DNA of 38,426 bases from Streptomyces aureocirculatus (GTDB lineage: Bacteria > Actinomycetota > Actinomycetes > Streptomycetales > Streptomycetaceae), in NCBI RefSeq assembly GCF_000720475.1, contig NZ_JOAP01000061.1:1-38426 (forward strand), in the 5' to 3' direction. Under the pieces are notes generated by a model. The model had not been told where the DNA came from. It saw nothing but the letters and a program-made list of their open reading frames with translations, and ran no database searches. Position 1 is the first letter of the stretch; each line of letters opens with the position of its first letter. This document shows, piece after piece, positions 15,426 to 23,938 of the stretch. A program made the translations under genes and the position numbers.

Positions 15426-18400
15426 CTACGTGGAGGGCTCCGCGATCTGGTCGGTGACCTGCTCTTGATTCATCGCCCCGGCCCACACCCGCAGCTTTGC
15501 CAGGTCGCCCGGCAGATAGTGGCCCGTCGCACCCTTCGCAGAACCGCGTCCCACCGTCAGGGAACCGTCGCCCTGCTGCGCCCTGGCGAGGCCCGCGTCG
15601 TCCTCACCCTGCTGCGCGAACTGGCCCACGTAGAGCTTGGCCACACCGAAGCGCTGATCGCCTTCGTCGTCGGTGAAGTCGAGGCCTGCGTCGAAGACCC
15701 CGGTCACGTCGACCCAGGTGTCCCATTCCTTGTCGCCGATGACGTCCTCAGCCGTCGTGACCGCGGAGGCTGCCACTTTGCCGTCAGCGTTCACCGCGGT
15801 CCGACCGAACTTCCACCGATAGGCGTCGTCACCGGTCTTCTCCACCCACAACACCCACGAAGACTCCTTCCCCACCGGCGTGGCCTGCCCCGCCACGAGC
15901 CCGCGGTAGCCGACGGGCTTGCCCGCGAGTTCGGACTTGGTCAGCCGTACCCGCGCCGACACCGTGAACGACCCGGTCTCGTCGACGACGGGCCCCGCCG
16001 CCGAGGCGTACCCGTTCTTGCCGTCAAGGACGAGGGACGTGGCGTCCTCCCCGGTCAGGCGTGCGCCCGAGCCGGACAGGTCCATGGCACCCCGCCGGTA
16101 GGGGAAGCCCGTACTGTTCGGGTCGTCCGGGTCCTCCGGGCTCTCGATGACCCCGTCTCCGGAGGAGATGGTGGCGTCCCAGTGCCCCACCAGCTCGTTC
16201 GTGGGCGCGCCCTTCCGTTCGAGGCGGTTCTCCTCACGGATCTCCTTGGGCTCAAGCGCCCGCTGCCACGCGGCGAACTCGTCGACACGGCCCGTGAAGT
16301 AGTCGCCGTAGCCGCCGCCCACCTTGGTACGCCCGACCATCATGTTCCGGTCCGCCGTCCAGGGCTCGTACGTCGACGCCTCGTCGGCCAGGACCACCGG
16401 CTTGCCCTGCGGCCGCCCGTTGACGAAGAGCTGAATGGTGTCGTCGCTCCTGTCACCGTTGTCCTGCGTGTCGAAGACACCGGTGAGATGCGTCCACACC
16501 CTGAGCGGCGGGTCCTCCGCGGTGGCTGTGGAGCGGATGTAGGCAGGGCTGTTCCTGTCCTGGTCCGTGCGGTTGAACACCCACTTCTTGAGGGCGGACG
16601 AGTAGTAGAGCGTGAACGCCGAGCCGTGCTCGCCCGGGGCGGACAGGATCGTGCGGTTGGCCGAGGCGTCCGTCAGGTACGCCCAGGCGGAAACGGTGTA
16701 GGAGTCCTGCGTGTTGACCGGGACACCGTCGGTCGACGCGTACCCGACACGCTTGTCGGGGTCGCTGATGTTGTCGTTCAGGCGCAGTGCGTAGTCGCCC
16801 GCTCCACGGCGGCCCATGGTCGACCAGCCGGTCCCGGCCTGATCACGCAGCACCACGTCGTGCCGGGCGCCGACCTCGCCCGTGTCGTTCGCGACGGTCC
16901 TGTCGGAGCCCGGGGGCGCGTCGTTGAAGCGCCAGCGTCCCGTCGTACCCTCCGCGACCGCGACCTTGAAGTCGAATTCCGCCGGCGGTCCCCAGCGGAC
17001 CCGGCCTTCCTTGTCCTTCTTCAGGTCGCTGGCCTCCACCGACAGCGTCTGCGTACCCGACAGGCCCGGTTTGAGGGACACGACGGCCTGGTGGGACTCG
17101 GCCGTGACCGTTCTGGTCTCGTCGGCGTCCGACGTCAGCAGCCGCCACCTGTAGGCCTCCACGTCCCGGTCCGCGGCGTTCGGGCGGAAGTGGAACTTGC
17201 CGGGCCGGCCGGGGCCGCCACGAGGGACACAGTCGTTGGTCGTGCACTCCGCGTACGGCAGCATCGACTGGATGGTCGGTGCCTTCGGCGCCGTCGAGTC
17301 GATCCGCAGGTAGCACCACTTCGAGTACGGGGAGAAGAGGTCGCCCTTCTTGCCGCCGTACACCCAGTGCGACTGGGTGCGCGCCTTGAAGCGGTACAGG
17401 CCGCCGTCCGCGCGGTTGGAGGTGGTGATCGTCTCTCTCGTACCGTCCGGATCCCAGCCGGAGTCCGGCTTGTAGCCCTTCCACACGTCCGACCACGACC
17501 CTGCCGCGGTATCCGTACTGGAGCGCTGCATCACGAACTCGGCCTGCAAGGAGCCCTCTTCGTCTCCCTGGTGCTGCTCGACCTTGGTCTGCACCGTCGC
17601 CCGCAACGTCGGTGTGTTCACCGTGACGGTCACCGGGTCCTTCGCGGGGCGGCACTGCGTCCTGCCGTTCCCCGTCCCGGGCACGGCCCCGACCGTCGAC
17701 GGCACCCCCGGCTTGTGCATGTACCAGACCTTGAGCTCGGCGTTGTTGTCGAACCGCTTCCACGCCCGCGGGTCCCCCTCGTCCTTGGCCCTCAGCATCA
17801 GCGTGAGCCGGGACATCTTGCCGTTCGCGAGCGCCCGGACCGTGGTGGTGAGGTCCTCGTCCTTCTCCGCCGGGTTGTCGTTGAACTCAATCCAGGAGTT
17901 GGGCTGTTCGGGGCTGCACAGGTTGCCGCGGCCCGCCGACACATAGCGGTCGCCCATCTGGTTGAGCTGCTTCGGGCCGGGCCACCGCGTGCCCTCGGAG
18001 ATGTTGTCGGTGCGCTCCAGGTCGACCCAGTGCGGGGAGCAGTTGTACGACCAGGTCTCGTAGGCCCTGAAGGTGGCGTCGAGGACGTGCTTGCCCGCGA
18101 GTTCGGACGCCCCGAACTCGAAATACATCCGGTCGGTGTAGCCGCCCAGGTCGCAGTAGTAGCCGTCGGCGATACCGCAGCGCCCCACGCCTTTGGGCTC
18201 GCTGAACTTCCAGAACTTGTCGCCGTCCGAAGAGAGCTTCGTCCACTCCGACTTGCCCAGGCCCACCGACGGGTCGATGAAGACCGGGTACACGGTCTTC
18301 TCACCCCGCAGCAGATCGAGGTCGGGTGTCACCGACACCGCACCGTCCCCCACGGAGACCGGCAGATCGGCGGTGGTGTCCCCTGCCCCGGGCTGCGCCG

Positions 18401-19253
18401 GGTCCTCGGAGACGCCGCCCTCGGCAGGCTTCGCTCCGGCACCCGTCGCACGGAGCCCCTTGCGGGGCGCGGCCGCGATGTCCCCCGCTGAGTCCCACAT
18501 CTGCCCGGAAGGGCCACGGAAGAGCGCATTGCCGTCGGCGTCCACGGCACGCAGGCCGCCGCCCTCGCCCGGGACCAGGCTCAGGCCCTCTCCCCGCGCG
18601 GTGAGCTTCACCTTCTCCAGCTCAGGACTCGCAGCCGCCTCCGCCGTCTTGACGACCAGCACCTCGCGGTAGCCCTCGGCGGTGGCCGTGAGCTGGAGGT
18701 CCACGTCCTTGACCGGCACGTTCGCGTACGTGGCCGTCGCGCCGTCGAGGGACGGCTCGGGCAGGGCCGTCGGCCAACCCAGCTTGAGGCGCTGGCCACC
18801 GGCGCCGAGGCGCAGCAGTCCCGAGCCCTCTCCGCCTCCCGAGAAGGCGAGGTCCACCACGGCGGACTTCGGCCCGACGGCGCCGTCGGCACGCTTCTCC
18901 AGGGTGACGTCGATGTCCCGCCACGCGTCGGCCGCGTCCCGTGCCCGCTGCGGCTCCGTCGCCTGGGTCATCACGAACGTGCCGTCCGGATTCGCCATCG
19001 TCGTCGTGTACTCGCTGCGCTCCGCGACCACTTCGACGGGCTCGCCGCTCGCGGCCGCCCGCTCCGACGCGGATTGCCCAGTCGGGGGCGCGTTCGTCGG
19101 CTCGGACCTCACCTCGCTACCGGGAACAGCGAATGCGACCGCAGGCAGGAGTGACAGGAGCACAGCCGCCGCTGTCACGCCCCCGGTCACGCCCCGTGTT
19201 CCCCGCCGAGCGCGGGCACGCCGACGCCTCCACCCCAACTCCACAGTCCCCAC
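15426..19253 (-). CDS. Secreted LamG-domain protein, partner of the RHS toxin
   Basis: The 1275-residue product starts at GTG 19253; a GTG three codons later is equally possible. A signal peptide ends near residue 42 (LLSLLPAVAFA). The middle carries a DNRLRE-like region (VYPVFIDPSVGLGKSEWTKL, then GIADGYYCDLGG). Two LamG-like jellyroll domains follow at about 781-1005 (SYTVSAWAYL, TIQLFVNGRPQG, VDEFAAWQRAL) and 1021-1275 (SFTVSARVRL, KLYVGQF, LAKLRVWAGA). In Streptomyces such proteins commonly precede RHS genes. The gap to the RHS start is 93 nt on the same strand. A role in surface attachment, target binding or delivery of the toxin is likely but inferred from family and context. Confidence 0.86.
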   Translation of the reverse strand: MGTVELGWRRRRARARRGTRGVTGGVTAAAVLLSLLPAVAFAVPGSEVRSEPTNAPPTGQSASERAAASGEPVEVVAERSEYTTTMANPDGTFVMTQATEPQRARDAADAWRDIDVTLEKRADGAVGPKSAVVDLAFSGGGEGSGLLRLGAGGQRLKLGWPTALPEPSLDGATATYANVPVKDVDLQLTATAEGYREVLVVKTAEAAASPELEKVKLTARGEGLSLVPGEGGGLRAVDADGNALFRGPSGQMWDSAGDIAAAPRKGLRATGAGAKPAEGGVSEDPAQPGAGDTTADLPVSVGDGAVSVTPDLDLLRGEKTVYPVFIDPSVGLGKSEWTKLSSDGDKFWKFSEPKGVGRCGIADGYYCDLGGYTDRMYFEFGASELAGKHVLDATFRAYETWSYNCSPHWVDLERTDNISEGTRWPGPKQLNQMGDRYVSAGRGNLCSPEQPNSWIEFNDNPAEKDEDLTTTVRALANGKMSRLTLMLRAKDEGDPRAWKRFDNNAELKVWYMHKPGVPSTVGAVPGTGNGRTQCRPAKDPVTVTVNTPTLRATVQTKVEQHQGDEEGSLQAEFVMQRSSTDTAAGSWSDVWKGYKPDSGWDPDGTRETITTSNRADGGLYRFKARTQSHWVYGGKKGDLFSPYSKWCYLRIDSTAPKAPTIQSMLPYAECTTNDCVPRGGPGRPGKFHFRPNAADRDVEAYRWRLLTSDADETRTVTAESHQAVVSLKPGLSGTQTLSVEASDLKKDKEGRVRWGPPAEFDFKVAVAEGTTGRWRFNDAPPGSDRTVANDTGEVGARHDVVLRDQAGTGWSTMGRRGAGDYALRLNDNISDPDKRVGYASTDGVPVNTQDSYTVSAWAYLTDASANRTILSAPGEHGSAFTLYYSSALKKWVFNRTDQDRNSPAYIRSTATAEDPPLRVWTHLTGVFDTQDNGDRSDDTIQLFVNGRPQGKPVVLADEASTYEPWTADRNMMVGRTKVGGGYGDYFTGRVDEFAAWQRALEPKEIREENRLERKGAPTNELVGHWDATISSGDGVIESPEDPDDPNSTGFPYRRGAMDLSGSGARLTGEDATSLVLDGKNGYASAAGPVVDETGSFTVSARVRLTKSELAGKPVGYRGLVAGQATPVGKESSWVLWVEKTGDDAYRWKFGRTAVNADGKVAASAVTTAEDVIGDKEWDTWVDVTGVFDAGLDFTDDEGDQRFGVAKLYVGQFAQQGEDDAGLARAQQGDGSLTVGRGSAKGATGHYLPGDLAKLRVWAGAMNQEQVTDQIAEPST

Positions 19254-19744
19254 CCCAGAGTCACCAATGCTTCACATTTATAGGCGGAGCGAGTTAACGC
19301 GGAGTTAGTTCCCCGAGTCAAGGTGACTCACGGCACATTTTTGGCCCCTTCTGGTGGCCCAATAGGGCCACAGGAACCGGAACTTGCAGCTCCGACGCGA
19401 AAGAGCCTGGGACGACGTCCGTAACCCTGTGTGAGCAGGAGTCTCGACGCGGACCCGAACGCGCCATTTTCGATCTATCGGTGCGACTGCGTTTGACGTG
19501 GTCGCGCTTTGCTGGCGCGACGCCTGAACCGTGCAGCGGGTGCGGCTCATGACACAGAACCGGCCAGTCGGGCTCAGTGCGGCACCGGCGCGCACTCACT
19601 CTGAGCAATCCACCGACACCTCCGCCCACCCCCACCCCCTGTTCAAACTCTTGACAACCCCAATGGTCTGGACCAGCTTGTACGACCAGCGGTGGCCACC
19701 GTTTTCGTCACTCCTCCCCCATTCCCCCCACACGGAGGCAGAAG
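19254..19744. other. Divergent intergenic region between the toxin operon and the chitinase
   Basis: Nearly 490 bp without a credible gene and less GC-rich than its surroundings. Near the toxin operon there is a TTGACT (minus strand, 19316-19321) and an AT-rich TATAAA (minus strand, 19277-19282), not at ideal spacing for one promoter. GTGGCCC-AATA-GGGCCAC at 19354-19371 is a perfect 7-bp stem. The chitinase side holds the DasR-like site and TTGACA. The middle, about 19380-19630, shows nothing I recognise. Confidence 0.5.
19651..19677 (+). promoter_or_regulatory. DasR-type operator overlapping the chitinase promoter
   Basis: AATGGTCTGGACCAGC (19662-19677) closely matches the DasR responsive element consensus ACTGGTCTAGACCACT and the 12-bp direct repeats TGGTCTAGACCA known from Streptomyces chitinase promoters. 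A perfect TTGACA (19651-19656) lies 5 nt upstream, so a repressor bound here would cover the region downstream of the -35 box. DasR is a GntR-family repressor released by glucosamine phosphates, which would link this gene to chitin and N-acetylglucosamine status. The -10 element is not obvious. Confidence 0.78.
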
Positions 19745-20779
19745 ATGGACCGCGCACGCAGGAAGAGAAGTGCTCTCGTCGGTGGGCTCGCCGCGCTCGG
19801 GCTCGCGTTCGCCGGGCTCGCCACCGGGGGTGCCGGTGCCGCGGACGCGGTGGACGCCGCGGGCGCTCCGGCCGCGAACGCCGGGGCCCGTGCCGTCCCC
19901 AAGCACGCCGTCACCGGCTACTGGCAGAACTTCAACAACGGCGCGACCGTGCAGAAGCTCAGCCAGGTGCAGAACCAGTACGACATCATCGCGGTGGCCT
20001 TCGCCGACGCGACCGGTACGCCGGGGCAGGTGACCTTCAACCTCGACTCGGCCGGGCTCGGCGGGTACACCGTCGCCCAGTTCAAGGCCGACATCAAGGC
20101 CAAGAAGGCCGCCGGCAAGTCCGTGATCATCTCGGTGGGCGGTGAGCGCGGCGCCGTGGCCGTCAACAGCTCCGCCGCCGCCACGAACTTCGCCAACTCC
20201 GTCCACAAGCTCATGCAGGAGTACGGCTTCGACGGCGTCGACATCGACCTGGAGAACGGGCTCAACTCCACCTACATGACGCAGGCCCTGAAGTCGCTCG
20301 GGCAGAAGGCCGGGCCCGGCTTCGTGCTGACCATGGCGCCGCAGACCATCGACATGCAGTCCACGAGGAACGAGTACTTCAAGACCGCCCTGAACGTGAA
20401 GGACATCCTCACGGTCGTCAACATGCAGTACTACAACAGTGGTTCGATGCTCGGCTGCGACGGCAAGGTCTACTCCCAGGGGTCCGTGGACTTCCTGACC
20501 GCCCTCGCCTGCATCCAACTGGAGGGCGGGCTCGCCCCCTCCCAGGTCGGCATCGGGACGCCCGCGTCCGCCCGTGCCGCCGGGTCGGGGTACGTCTCCC
20601 CCACCATCGTCAACAACGCCCTGAACTGCCTTGCCAAGGGCACCAACTGCGGCTCCTTCAAGCCGTCGAAGACCTACCCGGGCATCCGCGGCGCCATGAC
20701 CTGGTCCACCAACTGGGACGCGGCCAACGGCAACGCCTGGTCCAACGCCGTCGGCCCGCACGTCCACGGGCTTCCGTAG
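19745..20779 (+). CDS. Secreted family 18 chitinase
   Basis: The 344-residue product has a Tat/Sec-like signal (MDRARRKRSALVGGLAALGL onward, ending near 30-50) and a GH18 catalytic domain. The catalytic DxxDxDxE motif is GFDGVDIDLE with Glu at about residue 170; the SxGG-like strand is SVIISVGGE. There is no carbohydrate-binding or fibronectin module, so this is a single-domain enzyme acting on soluble or amorphous chitin. GH18 enzymes hydrolyse beta-1,4-N-acetylglucosamine linkages with retention through an oxazolinium intermediate. ATG 19745 follows GGAGG. The upstream DasR-like site suggests induction by chitin breakdown products. It is a single-gene unit, converging on the Nramp-like gene. 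Confidence 0.93.
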   Translation: MDRARRKRSALVGGLAALGLAFAGLATGGAGAADAVDAAGAPAANAGARAVPKHAVTGYWQNFNNGATVQKLSQVQNQYDIIAVAFADATGTPGQVTFNLDSAGLGGYTVAQFKADIKAKKAAGKSVIISVGGERGAVAVNSSAAATNFANSVHKLMQEYGFDGVDIDLENGLNSTYMTQALKSLGQKAGPGFVLTMAPQTIDMQSTRNEYFKTALNVKDILTVVNMQYYNSGSMLGCDGKVYSQGSVDFLTALACIQLEGGLAPSQVGIGTPASARAAGSGYVSPTIVNNALNCLAKGTNCGSFKPSKTYPGIRGAMTWSTNWDAANGNAWSNAVGPHVHGLP

Positions 20780-20810
20780 ACCCGTCGCCCGCCGTCCACG
20801 GGCTTCCGTA
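20761..20810 (+). repeat. 18-bp direct duplication at the chitinase stop codon
   Basis: CGTCCACGGGCTTCCGTA occurs at 20761-20778 and again at 20793-20810, a 32-bp period. The first copy encodes the last residues of the chitinase and part of the stop; the second lies just downstream. It looks like a small local tandem duplication. Confidence 0.8.
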
Positions 20811-20826
20811 AGCCCCCTGCTCCGCA

Positions 20827-20866
20827 GCGCCGCAGCCCCGCCGCTCCCCCGGCGGCGCTGCGGCGC
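20827..20866. terminator. Bidirectional terminator between chitinase and Nramp-like gene
   Basis: GCGCCGCAGC (20827-20836) pairs with GCTGCGGCGC (20857-20866), and a further GCCG/CGGC pair inside extends the stem. It sits between two convergent genes, so it can terminate both. Confidence 0.65.
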
Positions 20867-20874
20867 AGTCGGCC

Positions 20875-22206
20875 CTAGAAGAAGCTGCCCCAGTCCTGGT
20901 CCGTGATCTGCTTGACGGTCAGGACCAGGAAGAGCAGGCCCGCGATGGCCAGCATGCCGTTGCTGAGCCAGCCGTTGCGCCACTCGCGCGGTGTGCGCCC
21001 CGAGTTGAGCAGCCAGATCAGGGTCAGGGACAGGAACGGCATGAAGGCCGCGCCCAGGACCCCGTAGATGATGATCAGGCGGAACGGCTGGCCCTCGAAC
21101 AGCAGGATCATCGGCGGGAACGTGAGCCACAGCAGATACGCACGGAACGGCACCGACTTCTCGCGGGCGCCGGAAGCCACCTCCTGGCCGGTCAGGGCGG
21201 TGCTGTCGGCGCCCGCCCGCGTCTTGCGGTAGCGCTCCACGAAGTCCGCGAACATCAGGCTCACGCCGTGCCACACACCGATCAGCGAGGTGAAGGACGT
21301 GGCGAAGAAGCCCACCAGGAACAGCTTGGCGGTGGCGTTCCCGTACTCCTTCTCCAGGATGTCGGAGAGCTGGACCAGGCCCTTCTCGCCGCTCGTGATG
21401 GCGACGTTCGAGGAGTGCAGCATCTCGGCGCCGACGAAGAGCATCGCGATGACGAAGACGCCGGTGGTGATGTACGCGACGCGGTTGTCGAGCCGCATCA
21501 CCTTCATCCAGCCGGTGTTCGTCCAGCCCTTGGCGTTGACCCAGTAGCCGTACGCCGCCAGCGTGATGGTGCCGCCGACGCCGCCGATCAGGCCGAGGGT
21601 GTTGAGGATCGAGTCCTTCTCGTCCGGGACCACGGGGAGCAGGCCCGCGAAGGCGTCGCCGAGGTTCGGGGTGACACGGATCGCCAGGTACACCGTCACC
21701 ACGAACATGACGCCGACCAGGACCGTCATCACCTTCTCGAAGACGTCGTACTTGTTGAACCAGACGAAGACCAGGCCGACGAGTCCGGTGAGGATCGCCC
21801 ACCACTTGAGATCCATGACGTCCGGGAAGAGCGCCTGCAACGGCAGCCCCGACGACGACATCGCGGCGGCGCCGTAGGCGAAGCCCCACACCACGACGTA
21901 GACGACGAAGAACCACGTCGTCCAGCGGCCCAGGCTCGCCCAGCCGTCGAACAGGGTGCGGCCCGTCGAGAGGTGCCAGCGGCCCGCGGCCTCCGCGAGG
22001 GAGATCTTCACGACGCAGCCGATGACGGCGGCCCACAGCAGGGTGTAGCCGAAGTTGCTGCCTGCGATCAGCGTGGCGACGAGGTCACCGGCGCCGACAC
22101 CGGTCGCGGCGACGACGATGCCGGGACCGATGTACTTCCAACTGGACTTGCGGGGCACGGAAGCGACGTCCCCGGATTCGGTGGGTCCACCCTTGGTTTC
22201 GGCCAT
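20875..22206 (-). CDS. Nramp-related transporter lacking the canonical metal motifs
   Basis: The 443-residue protein begins at ATG 22206 (MAETKGGPTESG); longer frames upstream are low-complexity and implausible. It has about eleven membrane segments and the Nramp layout, opening SSWKYIGPGIVVAATGVGAG then DLVATLIAGSNFGYTLLWAA. In canonical Nramp proteins the first helix carries DPGN and the sixth MPH, which bind Mn/Fe. Here the matching positions read GAGD and, in the sixth helix (GGTITLAAYGYW), no MPH. This places it among Nramp-related carriers of other specificity, with substrate unknown. No strong ribosome-binding site is visible. It is transcribed divergently from the carboxypeptidase gene. 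Confidence 0.82.
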   Translation of the reverse strand: MAETKGGPTESGDVASVPRKSSWKYIGPGIVVAATGVGAGDLVATLIAGSNFGYTLLWAAVIGCVVKISLAEAAGRWHLSTGRTLFDGWASLGRWTTWFFVVYVVVWGFAYGAAAMSSSGLPLQALFPDVMDLKWWAILTGLVGLVFVWFNKYDVFEKVMTVLVGVMFVVTVYLAIRVTPNLGDAFAGLLPVVPDEKDSILNTLGLIGGVGGTITLAAYGYWVNAKGWTNTGWMKVMRLDNRVAYITTGVFVIAMLFVGAEMLHSSNVAITSGEKGLVQLSDILEKEYGNATAKLFLVGFFATSFTSLIGVWHGVSLMFADFVERYRKTRAGADSTALTGQEVASGAREKSVPFRAYLLWLTFPPMILLFEGQPFRLIIIYGVLGAAFMPFLSLTLIWLLNSGRTPREWRNGWLSNGMLAIAGLLFLVLTVKQITDQDWGSFF

Positions 22207-22527
22207 GCGATCAAGAAAGCGTAAAGGCCCTTCGCGCACAAGAGGCCCGTACGTGTGGTGCGTGCGGAGTCCGTGCCCCGGTACGCGGGATCCGTACGAG
22301 TACTCCACACGAGTACTCCGCACGAGTACTCCGCAGAGGCACCTGGCACAGGTACGGCTCAAAGGAGCCATTGACCGGAGCATGCCAGGCCGCGACCATG
22401 GGCCAGCACGGCTCTGCCCACCGGCACCCGTGACCCGCACCACCCGCACGGCCCTCACACGGCACGCGCACCACCCGTACCGCACTCGCGTCGCACTGAA
22501 CCACCCCCCACCCCCACAGGAGCATTC
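22207..22527. other. Divergent intergenic region, Nramp-like gene / carboxypeptidase
   Basis: About 320 bp without a gene. It contains the triple GAGTACTC array (22298-22332), a short inverted repeat ACCTG-GCA-CAGGT near 22340-22352, and CACCCG/CGCACC-rich direct repeats approaching the carboxypeptidase start. No clear -35/-10 pair was identified. Confidence 0.5.
22298..22332. repeat. Three GAGTACTC palindromes at 13-bp period
   Basis: GAGTACTCC occurs at 22298-22306, 22311-22319 and 22324-22332. Each core GAGTACTC is a perfect 8-bp palindrome, spaced by CAC/GCAC. Regular spacing in a divergent promoter region suggests a multi-site operator, but the regulator is unknown. Confidence 0.75.
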
Positions 22528-23871
22528 ATGCGACTTCGTATCCGCGGAAAGAGATCAGCGGCCATCGCCGCCGTGCTCGCCCTCGCGGTGGCGGCGCCCC
22601 TGAGCGCCAACGCCTCCGACTCCTCCTCGCCGTCGGCCAAGAAGGCCGCGGCGGCCACCGCGGCGGACGAGAACGTCCGTCAGTACTCCATACCCGGCCC
22701 CTCGACTCCCGCCGAACGCACGGCCGTCGCCGCCACCGGCGTGTCCATCGACGAGGCCCACGACCACGCGGTCGTCGTCACCGCTGACGCCGCCCAGGCC
22801 AAGAAGCTGCGCGCCCTCGGCTACAAGCTCAAGGTCCTGCCCGCGCCGCCCGCACGGACCGACGGCAAGCGCGTCGAGGTACGGGACTTCCCGCCCGCCG
22901 ACTCCCGCTACCACAACTACGCGGAGATGAACGCGGAGATCAACCAGCGGCTCCAGCAGTACCCGAACATCATGAGCAAGCGCGTGATCGGCAAGTCCTA
23001 CCAGGGCCGGGACATCGTCGCCATCAAGATCAGCGACAACGTGGCCACGGACGAGAACGAGCCCGAGGTCCTCTTCACCCACCACCAGCACGCCCGTGAG
23101 CACCTGACGGTGGAGATGGCGCTGTACCTCCTGCGCGAGTTCGGCGCGGGCTACGGCGGCGACGCGCGCATCACCAAGATGCTCAACGAGCGCGAGATCT
23201 GGATCGTGCCGGACCTCAACCCCGACGGCGGCGAGTACGACATCGCCACCGGCTCCTACCGGAGCTGGCGCCTGAACCGGCAGCCCAACCCCGGTGGTGC
23301 CACCGGCACCGACATGAACCGCAACTGGAACTTCAAGTGGGGCTGCTGCGGCGGTTCCTCGGGCACGCCCGGCTCCGAGACCTACCGCGGCCGCGCCCCC
23401 GAGTCCGCCCCCGAGGTCAAGGTCGTCGCCGACTTCGTACGCAGCCGGGTCGTCGGCGGCAAGCAGCAGATCAAGACGGGCATCGACTTCCACACGTACA
23501 GCGAGCTGGTGCTGTGGCCGTACGGCTACACGTACAACGACACGGCGCCCGGCCTCACCCAGGACGACCACGACGCCTTCGCCACCGTCGGCCGCAAGAT
23601 GGCCGCGAGCAACGGCTACACGCCCGAGCAGTCCAGCGACCTCTACATCACGGACGGCACCATCGACGACTGGCTCTGGGGCAACCAGAAGATCTTCGGC
23701 TACACCTTCGAGATGTACCCGCGCTCCGGTGGCGGCGGGTTCTACCCGCCCGACGAGGTCATCGAACGCGAGACGTCCCGGAACCGGGACGCTGTGCTCC
23801 AGCTTCTGGAGAACTCCGACTGCATGTACCGGTCCATCGGGAAGGAGCAGCAGTACTGCTCCGGCAGTTGA
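22528..23871 (+). CDS. Secreted zinc carboxypeptidase, family M14
   Basis: The 447-residue protein has a signal peptide ([20 protein letters not shown], cleavage near 28), a propeptide of about 100 residues and an M14 domain. Zinc ligands are His188 and Glu191 in HHQHAREH and His322 in GIDFHTYSE. The substrate-binding Asn-Arg pair is N264-R265 (TDMNRNWNF) and the catalytic Glu is E395 in YTFEMYP. M14 enzymes remove C-terminal amino acids from peptides; the layout resembles the secreted Streptomyces carboxypeptidase with mixed specificity and carboxypeptidase T. ATG 22528 follows AGGAG. It is a single-gene unit with its own terminator and fits a nutrient-scavenging exoenzyme set with the nearby chitinase. 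Confidence 0.93.
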   Translation: MRLRIRGKRSAAIAAVLALAVAAPLSANASDSSSPSAKKAAAATAADENVRQYSIPGPSTPAERTAVAATGVSIDEAHDHAVVVTADAAQAKKLRALGYKLKVLPAPPARTDGKRVEVRDFPPADSRYHNYAEMNAEINQRLQQYPNIMSKRVIGKSYQGRDIVAIKISDNVATDENEPEVLFTHHQHAREHLTVEMALYLLREFGAGYGGDARITKMLNEREIWIVPDLNPDGGEYDIATGSYRSWRLNRQPNPGGATGTDMNRNWNFKWGCCGGSSGTPGSETYRGRAPESAPEVKVVADFVRSRVVGGKQQIKTGIDFHTYSELVLWPYGYTYNDTAPGLTQDDHDAFATVGRKMAASNGYTPEQSSDLYITDGTIDDWLWGNQKIFGYTFEMYPRSGGGGFYPPDEVIERETSRNRDAVLQLLENSDCMYRSIGKEQQYCSGS

Positions 23872-23889
23872 CGGTAGTCAGCCCTGCAC

Positions 23890-23932
23890 GGGCACGGCGA
23901 GGGTGTCTTCTCCAGAGCCTCTCGCCGTGCCC
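23890..23932. terminator. Terminator between carboxypeptidase and convergent membrane protein
   Basis: GGGCACGGCGAG (23890-23901) and CTCGCCGTGCCC (23921-23932) are perfect 12-bp arms around a 19-nt loop. It lies just after the stop at 23871 and before the stop of the convergent gene at 23939, so it is probably bidirectional. Confidence 0.75.
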
Positions 23933-23938
23933 CTGACG

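Noticed and set aside
15465..18491. 1008-codon plus-strand frame opposite the LamG gene
   Set aside because: Composition is that of an antisense shadow, while the minus strand has a signal peptide and two LamG domains.
19305..19595. 96-codon minus-strand gene between the toxin operon and chitinase
   Set aside because: No ribosome-binding site, no recognisable family, and poor codon bias; it overlaps a hairpin and probable promoter sequence.
20875..22485. Longer 536-residue form of the Nramp-like protein
   Set aside because: The extra N-terminal 93 residues are Arg/Val/Gly-rich translation of the promoter region with the GAGTACTC array.
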